36,318 nucleotides of DNA from Bacteroidales bacterium H5 (GTDB lineage Bacteria; Bacteroidota; Bacteroidia; Bacteroidales; Muribaculaceae), in assembly GCA_001701225.1 (NCBI GenBank), contig DAAQ01000027.1, positions 1 through 36,318 on the forward strand, read 5' to 3'. The notes below the pieces were generated by a model. The model did not search any database, was not told where the DNA came from, and saw nothing but the letters and a program-made list of their open reading frames with translations. Positions 30,558-36,318 of this stretch are shown here, one piece after another. Position 1 is the first letter of the stretch; each line of letters starts with the position of its first letter. Made by a program: the position numbers and the translations under genes.

Positions 30558-31292
30558 TCACTGTTGTGTGCGGTCGGCCAGCCCGAGTGTGGCCAGGGCG
30601 CAGAGGGTGTCGCCGGTGCTGATGCGGGCGTCGGCCCCCCTGAGCGAGATGCGGGCCGTCTCCGAATAGCGGGCCTCGTGCTTGAAGGCTATTCCGAACC
30701 TCGCGATGCGCTTACTGTCGTAGACGCTCAGCGGGAGCAGGTCGATGATGAGGTCGATGTAACGCCTTGTGGTGACGTGGCAGTTGACATCTATGTCCGA
30801 GACCTTGAAGGTATAGTCATAGCCTGTGTCCTCGTCCTGGAACGGGGCGATGCGCGGACACTGCGACGGATATTCTGGCTTGACTATGCGGTTGCTGAAG
30901 TCGCCGAGCACGGCCTGGAGGTCTACAGGGCGGCGTGTGGTCATGTCTATGGCCATCCACACGGTGTGGACGCGCCCTATGCAGCGCCCGTCGGCCTCGT
31001 CAAACAGCGCGAAGCCACGGTCTGACGAGAGGCGCCCCACACTCTCGACCCATGTGTCGAGGCGGTAAGAGCCGTTGACCCTCGGGGTCTCGTCAAGCTC
31101 GACAGAGAGGCGGCTCAGTACCCACGACGCATTGTGGGGATTAAGGGCATCGAAGCCTATGCCGATGGCGTTGGCATGCGCGGTGGCGGTGTCGATGATT
31201 GCCACCACCAGCGACGACAGCGGCATCTCGAGCTGCGGGCCCACCTCGGCCGCCGTAAGTCTGAAATGATATGAGTATATGTTTCCGTTCAT
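30558..31292 (-). CDS. Acyl-ACP thioesterase (double hot-dog)
   Basis: 244 aa, cytoplasmic. Resembles the acyl-ACP thioesterase family (PF01643), which releases free fatty acids from acyl carrier protein. Two hot-dog halves are visible: residues about 1-130 (with PHNASWVLSRLSVELDETPR and WMAIDMTTRRPVD, the typical late strand) and about 150-240 (with YTFKVSDIDVNCHVTTRRYIDL, where the N-x-H of the catalytic site lies). Its start overlaps the ilvN stop by 4 nt and it precedes ilvC, so it is embedded in the branched-chain operon. It may set the supply of branched or straight acyl chains made from the same 2-oxo acids, an inference from position. Confidence 0.85.
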   Translation of the reverse strand: MNGNIYSYHFRLTAAEVGPQLEMPLSSLVVAIIDTATAHANAIGIGFDALNPHNASWVLSRLSVELDETPRVNGSYRLDTWVESVGRLSSDRGFALFDEADGRCIGRVHTVWMAIDMTTRRPVDLQAVLGDFSNRIVKPEYPSQCPRIAPFQDEDTGYDYTFKVSDIDVNCHVTTRRYIDLIIDLLPLSVYDSKRIARFGIAFKHEARYSETARISLRGADARISTGDTLCALATLGLADRTQQ

Positions 31293-31855
31293 TGGTTTTC
31301 GGGTTCCTTTTCCTCTGTCCTGACGCGCCTGGCCTCCTGTGTCTCGAGGAAATGTGCCAGATGCTCGGTGGGCGACTTGGTGACACAGATTCTGCCCGAG
31401 CGTATGAACTGCTGTATGTCATATTGCACAAGCAGGTCATACAGGGCCTGGGTCTCGGTCTCGTGCCCGGTCTTCTCTATGACGGTATAGTCGCGCGTTA
31501 TCTCGAGTATGCGGGCGTTGTGCTCGCGTATGATACGCTCGAGGTTGGGCTCGTCGAGCAGCTTGAGTGTCGGCACCTTATAGAGGGCTATCTCCTGATA
31601 GACTATCTCGTCGTCGGTATAGAGATATGCCCTGAGCACGTCGATGCACCTCTCTATCTGCTTTATCACCTTCTCGAGTGTGGCGCGGTCAGACCGCAGC
31701 GAGAAGTTCATCTTGTGTATGCCGTCGACGGCGCTCGCGCTCGACGACACGCTCTCGAGGTTGAGCCCCCGGCGCGTGAAGATGATGGATATGCGGTTGA
31801 GGAGCCCGACCTGGTTCTCTGTGAAGACGCTGATGGTGAAGAGTTGCTGCTGCAT
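31289..31855 (-). CDS. ilvN: Acetolactate synthase small (regulatory) subunit
   Basis: 188 aa. The regulatory partner of IlvB that gives valine feedback inhibition. The N-terminal ACT domain (about 5-80) contains FTENQVGLLNRISIIFTRRG followed by NLESVSSS, the conserved valine-binding loop area. The C-terminal part (about 85-175) has the second ALS_ss-type domain, and the last 15 or so residues are a Glu/Arg-rich tail. Length fits the IlvH/IlvN class. It starts 5 bp after the ilvB stop and overlaps the thioesterase gene by 4 nt. Confidence 0.93.
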   Translation of the reverse strand: MQQQLFTISVFTENQVGLLNRISIIFTRRGLNLESVSSSASAVDGIHKMNFSLRSDRATLEKVIKQIERCIDVLRAYLYTDDEIVYQEIALYKVPTLKLLDEPNLERIIREHNARILEITRDYTVIEKTGHETETQALYDLLVQYDIQQFIRSGRICVTKSPTEHLAHFLETQEARRVRTEEKEPENQ

Positions 31856-31860
31856 AGGGC

Positions 31861-33594
31861 TCAGAGTTTATATTTTTCGTTTACGTTGATGAGTATGTCG
31901 TCCACGGCATGCCCGGGGGCGACCATCGGGAACACCATGTCCTCGGGCTCGATGTTGACATTGAGCATATATGCCCCCTCGGCCTCGGTCATGCGGCGCA
32001 CGGCGTCCTTGAGCTGCGAGCGGTCTCCCAAATCCTCGGCAGGGATACCGTATGCCTGGGCTATCATGCGGAAATCGGGGTTGAGCAACGGGGTGGCCGA
32101 GAAGCGCGACCCGAAGAACATGGCCTGCCACTGGCGCACGTTGCCCAGGAAATTGTTGTTGAGTATCACAATCTTGACGGGGATACGGTAGTCCATGATG
32201 GTGCCGAGCTCCTGCATGGTCATCTGGAAGCCGCCGTCACCCATGAATGCATATACATCCCTGTCCGGCGCCCCTATCTTGGCCCCGATGGCCGCGGGCA
32301 GACAGAATCCCATGGTGCCCAGTCCTCCCGACGATATGAAGCTCTTGGGAAGGACGTATGACGAATATCGGGCCGCCATCATCTGGTTCTGCCCCACGTC
32401 GGTGACGGTGATGCCCCGCCCTCCCGATGCCTCGGCCACGGCGGCTATCACCTCGCCCATCCTCATCATCCCTTCGGGGACATCCGCAGGATGCAGCTCG
32501 CGCTCCATCACCTCGGTCTCCTCGGTATGTCGCGGGGCGTCAAACTCGGCCAGCCATGCCGCACGGCTCGATTTGTTGACCAGCGGCAGCAGCGCGCCCA
32601 GTGCCTTGCGGGCATCGCCGTGGATATGGGTCTGGGTATGTATGTTCTTGTTGAACTCGGCTTCGTCGATGTCGATATGTATGATGTGTGCCTGTGGGGC
32701 ATAACGCTCGGTGAGACCGGTGACACGGTCGTCGAACCTCATGCCTATGGCCAGTATGACGTCGGCGCGGTTGGTCATCATGTTTGGGGCTATGTTGCCG
32801 TGCATACCCACCATCCCCTTGTTCAGCGGATGGCCCGTAGGGATAGACGAGAGGCCGAGCAGTGTGGTGGCCACAGGTATGTCGGCCTTCTCGGCCAATG
32901 CGGCGAGCTCGGCTTCGGCTCCAGAGATCATCACGCCGTGTCCGGCCACGATGAGGGGCCTCTCGGCACGGTTGAGCAGCGCGGCAGCCTCGGCCACGGC
33001 ACCCGGATTGATGTCAGGGTCGGGATTGTACGAGCGGATATAGCTGATGCGCCTGTAGTCCCACTCGAGCGTGCCGAGCTGGGCGTCTTTGGTGAAGTCG
33101 AGCACCACGGGGCCGGGGCGCCCTGTCGAGGCTATATAGAATGCCCTCGCCACGGCCCACGGTATCTCTGAGGCCGAGCGTATCTGATAGGCCCACTTGG
33201 TGATAGGCTGCGTGATGCCCACCACGTCGGTCTCCTGGAAGGCGTCGGTGCCGAGCGATGCGACACCGACCTGACCCGTGATGACCACCAGCGGAGTCGA
33301 GTCGACGGTGGCGTCGCTCAGTCCGGTGATGACATTGGTGGCGGCGGGACCTGACGTCACGCACACCACACCGACCTTGCCTGAGGCGCGGGCATAGCCC
33401 TGGGCGGCATGGATGGCTCCCTGCTCGTGGCGGGTGAGTATGTGTCGGAGTAGGGCCTGATAGTGGAATAGCTGGTCGTAAAATGACATGATGGCACCCC
33501 CGGGATAGCCGAACAGAGTGTCTGTCCCTTCGGCCACCAGGGCACGGCACATTGCTTCGGCTCCTGTGATGGTCTTGTTCATATTCGTTGACAT
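31861..33594 (-). CDS. ilvB: Acetolactate synthase large (catalytic) subunit
   Basis: 577 aa. TPP- and FAD-dependent enzyme that condenses two pyruvates, or pyruvate and 2-oxobutyrate: first common step for valine, leucine and isoleucine. N-terminal TPP-binding half with RHEQGAIHAAQGYARASG (the catalytic Glu is the E of RHEQ). A central FAD domain follows, then the C-terminal TPP motif GDGGFQMTMQELGTI with the downstream NNN about 30 residues later. Full length. The ATG at 33594 gives MSTNMNKT. Met5 (33582) is an alternative start. The gap to ilvD is 40 bp and to ilvN 5 bp, so it is within the operon. Confidence 0.96.
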   Translation of the reverse strand: MSTNMNKTITGAEAMCRALVAEGTDTLFGYPGGAIMSFYDQLFHYQALLRHILTRHEQGAIHAAQGYARASGKVGVVCVTSGPAATNVITGLSDATVDSTPLVVITGQVGVASLGTDAFQETDVVGITQPITKWAYQIRSASEIPWAVARAFYIASTGRPGPVVLDFTKDAQLGTLEWDYRRISYIRSYNPDPDINPGAVAEAAALLNRAERPLIVAGHGVMISGAEAELAALAEKADIPVATTLLGLSSIPTGHPLNKGMVGMHGNIAPNMMTNRADVILAIGMRFDDRVTGLTERYAPQAHIIHIDIDEAEFNKNIHTQTHIHGDARKALGALLPLVNKSSRAAWLAEFDAPRHTEETEVMERELHPADVPEGMMRMGEVIAAVAEASGGRGITVTDVGQNQMMAARYSSYVLPKSFISSGGLGTMGFCLPAAIGAKIGAPDRDVYAFMGDGGFQMTMQELGTIMDYRIPVKIVILNNNFLGNVRQWQAMFFGSRFSATPLLNPDFRMIAQAYGIPAEDLGDRSQLKDAVRRMTEAEGAYMLNVNIEPEDMVFPMVAPGHAVDDILINVNEKYKL

Positions 33595-33634
33595 TGAGGA
33601 TAGAGAGGTGATGATGTCTGTCGTTATTGTTTGC

Positions 33635-35464
33635 TCAGGGCACGATGCGCACGCCCCCCTTGTCGGCCGATGTGACCATCGAGGCGTATGCGCGCAGGGC
33701 GCGGCTCACGGTGCGGTTCCTGCCGTGGGGGGTGAATGCCTCGGCGCCACGGGCCTCCTCCTCGCGGCGGCGCGCCGCAAGCTCGTCGTCTGTCAGGCGC
33801 ACGTTGATGGTGCGCGCGGGGATGTCGATGGCTATGATGTCGCCGTCGCGCACCAGGCCGATGTTGCCTCCGGCGGCTGCCTCGGGCGAGATATGCCCTA
33901 TCGAAAGGCCTGAGGTGCCACCCGAGAAGCGCCCGTCAGTGATGAGGGCGCACTCCTTGCCCAGGTGCTTGCTCTTGATATAAGATGTGGGATAGAGCAT
34001 CTCCTGCATTCCAGGGCCACCCTTGGGCCCCTCGTAGGCTATGACAACGACGTCGCCGCTGCGCACGTCGCCGCGCAGTATCCCTTCGACGGCAGCCTCC
34101 TGCGAGTCAAACACCTTGGCAGGGCCCTCGAAGCGGAATATCGACTCGTCCACCCCGGCGGTCTTGACCACACAGCCGTCTGCGGCGATGTTCCCCTTGA
34201 GCACTGCCAGGCCTCCGTCGGCCACGTATGCGTGCGCCGCGTCGCGGATGCACCCGTGGGCGCGGTCGGTGTCAAGCTCAGAGTAGTATGTCATCTGGTC
34301 ACCCATGCGTGTGGTGCGGCGGTTGGCGGGCGCGCTCTTCCACAGCTCGTCGGCCTCGTCCGAGAAATCCTTGCCACCCACGGCCCAGCGGTCTATGGCC
34401 TCGCCGAGGGTCAGGCCGTCGACACGACCCACCGATGTGTCGAGCAGCCCGGCGTCGGCAAGCTGCTTCATTATGGTGAGTATGCCTCCGGCGCGGTTCA
34501 CATCCTGGATATGATATTTCGAGTTGGGAGCCACCTTGCACAGCACCGGTGTGCGGCGCGACAGGCGGTCTATGTCGTCCATGGTGAAATCGGCCCCGGC
34601 CTCGTTGGCAATCGCCAGCAGATGCAGCACGGTATTGGTCGAGCCCCCCATGGCTATGTCGAGGGTCATGGCGTTGAGCATGGCCTCGCGTGTGGCTATC
34701 GAGCGCGGCAGCACAGAGCAGTCACCGTCGCGATAGTAGGCATAGGCATTCTCGACAATGCGTCGCGCAGCCTTGCGGAACAGCTCGGTGCGGTTGGCAT
34801 GCGTGGCCACGACCGTGCCGTTGCCGGGCAGCGCGAGTCCGATGGCCTCGTTGAGCGAGTTCATCGAGTTGGCTGTAAACATACCCGAGCAAGACCCGCA
34901 GGTGGGACACCCGTGGCGCTCCAGCTTGGCCACAGTCTCGTCGGCCACAGTCTCGTCGGCGCTCTCGACCATGATGTCTACCAGGTCTACCTCGCGTCCG
35001 TCGACACGACCGGCCTCCATCGGCCCACCCGACACGAATATGGCGGGTATATTCAGGCGCATAGCGGCCATCAGCATTCCGGGGGTCACCTTGTCGCAGT
35101 TCGAGATGCACACCATGGCGTCGGCCTTGTGGGCGTTGACCATATACTCGATCGAGTCGGCTATCAGGTCGCGCGACGGCAGCGAGTACAGCATTCCGTC
35201 ATGCCCCATGGCAATGCCGTCATCGATGGCTATGGTGTTGAACTCGGCCGCAAAACAGCCCTGCTTCTCAATCTCCTCCTTGACAATCTGTCCCACCTCG
35301 TGCAGATGGGTGTGGCCGGGCACAAACTGCGTGAACGAGTTGACCACGGCTATTATCGGACGCCCCAGTTGCTCCTCTGTCATGCCGTTGGCACGCCACA
35401 GGGCACGGGCGCCGGCCATGCGGCGTCCCTCGGTGCTGGTTGCGCTTCTTAAGGGTATGCTCAT
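33635..35464 (-). CDS. ilvD: Dihydroxy-acid dehydratase
   Basis: 609 aa. Iron-sulfur dehydratase making 2-oxoisovalerate and 2-oxo-3-methylvalerate, third step of the pathway. Conserved cysteines for the cluster lie in ISNCDKVTPGM (Cys123) and PTCGSCSGMFTANSMN (Cys192). The N-terminal region VNSFTQFVPGHTHLH is also typical. The C-terminal half has DGRFSGGTSGLSIGHISPEA, which carries the catalytic Ser region. First gene of the ilv operon, with a consensus promoter 51 bp upstream of its start and a leader too short for an attenuator. Confidence 0.96.
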   Translation of the reverse strand: MSIPLRSATSTEGRRMAGARALWRANGMTEEQLGRPIIAVVNSFTQFVPGHTHLHEVGQIVKEEIEKQGCFAAEFNTIAIDDGIAMGHDGMLYSLPSRDLIADSIEYMVNAHKADAMVCISNCDKVTPGMLMAAMRLNIPAIFVSGGPMEAGRVDGREVDLVDIMVESADETVADETVAKLERHGCPTCGSCSGMFTANSMNSLNEAIGLALPGNGTVVATHANRTELFRKAARRIVENAYAYYRDGDCSVLPRSIATREAMLNAMTLDIAMGGSTNTVLHLLAIANEAGADFTMDDIDRLSRRTPVLCKVAPNSKYHIQDVNRAGGILTIMKQLADAGLLDTSVGRVDGLTLGEAIDRWAVGGKDFSDEADELWKSAPANRRTTRMGDQMTYYSELDTDRAHGCIRDAAHAYVADGGLAVLKGNIAADGCVVKTAGVDESIFRFEGPAKVFDSQEAAVEGILRGDVRSGDVVVIAYEGPKGGPGMQEMLYPTSYIKSKHLGKECALITDGRFSGGTSGLSIGHISPEAAAGGNIGLVRDGDIIAIDIPARTINVRLTDDELAARRREEEARGAEAFTPHGRNRTVSRALRAYASMVTSADKGGVRIVP

Positions 35465-35514
35465 AAATCTTTACGAATTGAAGATTTGAAACCTCTAAAT
35501 CTTATAATATTCCG

Positions 35515-35546
35515 CAAAACTATAAAAATATGTTGTAAAACACAAA
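35515..35546 (-). promoter_or_regulatory. Promoter of the ilv operon
   Basis: On the minus strand TTTG (35543-35546) and TAGTTTTG (35515-35522) are exactly 20 bp apart, a full match. The leader is about 45 nt. No leader peptide, T-box-like or attenuator structure is seen between it and ilvD. Confidence 0.85.
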
Positions 35547-35601
35547 TTTCATCGCCTTTAATTAACAAACAAAGTGTAAAAAGTGTTGAAATGCGAAAAA
35601 A

Positions 35602-35633
35602 TTTGGCCGAATCACAAAAAGTGCGTACCTTTG
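35602..35633 (+). promoter_or_regulatory. Promoter of tRNA-Pro
   Basis: TTTG (35602-35605) and TACCTTTG (35626-35633) with 20 bp between them match the consensus exactly. The start would be near 35640, about 20 nt before the tRNA. Confidence 0.85.
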
Positions 35634-35660
35634 CAGTGGTCTATTGCAGATAGGCCGCAT

Positions 35661-35735
35661 CGGGGCGTAGCGCAGTCCGGTTAGCGCACCTGCTTTGGGA
35701 GCAGGGGGTCGCGAGTTCGAATCTCGCCACCCCGA
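35661..35735 (+). tRNA. tRNA-Pro (anticodon UGG)
   Basis: The 75-nt sequence folds into a standard cloverleaf: D-arm GCGC/GCGC, anticodon stem CCTGC/GCAGG around CTTTGGGA with anticodon TGG, variable GGGTC, T-arm GCGAG-TTCGAAT-CTCGC. The acceptor stem CGGGGCG/CACCCCG has one C-A mismatch at 6:67 and discriminator A. The CCA end is not encoded (ACAC follows). It begins with C as usual for proline tRNAs. Confidence 0.95.
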
Positions 35736-35759
35736 CACAGAACTTTGGAGATAACCCAC

Positions 35760-35800
35760 GGTCTCCGGCAGCATCCCCGCCGCCGGAGACCGATTTTTTT
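35760..35800 (+). terminator. Intrinsic terminator after tRNA-Pro
   Basis: GGTCTCCGGC (35760-35769) pairs with GCCGGAGACC (35782-35791), a perfect 10-bp stem followed by GA and seven T (35794-35800). Confidence 0.92.
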
Positions 35801-35910
35801 GTCAGAGAGGTGTGGTTAAGGGTTAAAGGTGCACATCAATATCCGCACACATCAAATATCTTCCCCTCCAACAACCATCGTCGCATACATCAAATACCGA
35901 AATATCGTAG

Positions 35911-35930
35911 GGACGCGGCCTGCCGCGTCC
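35911..35930. repeat. Perfect 9-bp hairpin in the downstream intergenic region
   Basis: GGACGCGGC and GCCGCGTCC face each other around 2 nt (35911-35930). It belongs to the same GC-rich repeat style as the units at 36009 and 36095. No gene is seen from 35801 to the window end. The short frames here have no protein-like character. Confidence 0.6.
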
Positions 35931-36008
35931 GCCGACAAACAATCATTCCTCATCCCGCCCACATCGACACCCGAGCGCCGGAGATGGCACACCTACGGCG
36001 TCCCCCAC

Positions 36009-36118
36009 GCGTCCGCCAGGACGCAGATTTACCAGTAACCGGGTACGCCGGAGCTCCACGCAGGCGTGCCCGGAGAGACCCGATATGATATATGGCGTCC
36101 GACAGGACGCCGATTTAC
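36009..36118. repeat. Two copies of a 24-bp hairpin repeat
   Basis: Units at 36009-36032 and 36095-36118 are identical in 22 of 24 positions. Each begins with a small hairpin GCGTCC...GGACGC and ends in GATTTAC. This is dispersed intergenic repeat material with no visible gene. Confidence 0.6.
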
Positions 36119-36169
36119 GGCACAGTGCAAGGGTGAGACCTTCTGTCCGAGGCCCGCAGGGCCGATGTC

Positions 36170-36318
36170 ATGATTAGCCCGGGGTGACCGCAGGGAACCC
36201 CGGGAGATAACCGCGACGAGATAGTGAGCCCCGCAAGGGACGATGTCATTAGTTGCGACATATTACATCGCCCGTCCCGGGCTCAGGGTTGGTATGGCGG
36301 TCACCCCGGGCTAATCAT
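36170..36318. repeat. About 150-bp element bounded by a perfect 22-bp inverted repeat
   Basis: The 22 bases at 36170-36191 (starting ATGATTAGCCCGGGG) are the exact reverse complement of the last 22 bases of the window (36297-36318). Inside are CGATGTCAT (36241-36249), also present just before the left arm (36163-36171), and several CCCGGG-centred palindromes. No reading frame is convincing. It resembles a small non-autonomous mobile or REP-like unit. The window ends exactly at the right arm, so more may follow. Confidence 0.65.

Noticed and set aside
35810..36088. Short frames after tRNA-Pro
   Set aside because: They run across repeated hairpin units and have Arg/His/Pro-rich, non-protein-like composition.
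36009..36318. CRISPR array
   Set aside because: Repeats are few, irregularly spaced and imperfect, with no uniform spacers and no cas genes in the window.

Overview
The window reads as a chromosomal segment of a GC-rich gut Bacteroidales, most likely Muribaculaceae-like. This is inferred, not searched. The reasons are: nine promoters fitting the Bacteroidetes -33 TTTG / -7 TAnnTTTG pattern with 19-20 bp spacing; a BspA-type leucine-rich-repeat surface protein; a PorU sortase; propeller-sensor regulation of polysaccharide lyases; and the ilvD-ilvB-ilvN-thioesterase-ilvC gene order.

Layout. 1-305: low-complexity CGCATCC-rich DNA and a promoter. 306-3181: tight four-gene operon (ABC ATPase, permease, short GntR/YtrA-type regulator, membrane-anchored protein). 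3182-3610: terminator, three 33-bp-spaced dyads, smaller palindromes and a sigma-54-like promoter before clpB (3611-6199). 6200-6420: AT-rich inverted-repeat cluster. Then a small lipoprotein, a MATE exporter, and convergent to it trigger factor. 9850-10803 holds no large gene but contains a probable 28-aa membrane peptide and a probable structured RNA of about 320 nt with its own promoter and terminator. Next come a four-helix-bundle protein, an LEA-like lipoprotein, and GH25 lysozyme followed by porU on the minus strand.

16341-21711 (minus) is an operon-like trio: two tandem, paralogous, visibly AT-rich beta-helix-like proteins without signal peptides, then a secreted LRR protein. 21957-28421 is a small pectin-type locus: a secreted PL1-like lyase coupled to a membrane sensor with propeller, Y_Y_Y and AraC domains but no kinase, then a second, convergent PL1 lyase. 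The LRR protein and the second lyase end in short tails resembling type IX secretion sorting signals, which fits the presence of porU.

28605-29360 is a CpsB/YwqE-type PHP phosphatase. 29470-35464 (minus) is the branched-chain amino-acid operon with an embedded acyl-ACP thioesterase and a clear promoter. A tRNA-Pro(UGG) with promoter and terminator follows. The window closes in a non-coding, repeat-rich stretch whose last 22 bases are an exact inverted copy of a site about 150 bp upstream.

The main candidates for undescribed biology are the RNA at about 10335-10654, the operator array plus sigma-54-like promoter of clpB, the AT-rich beta-helix pair, and the kinase-less membrane AraC sensor.
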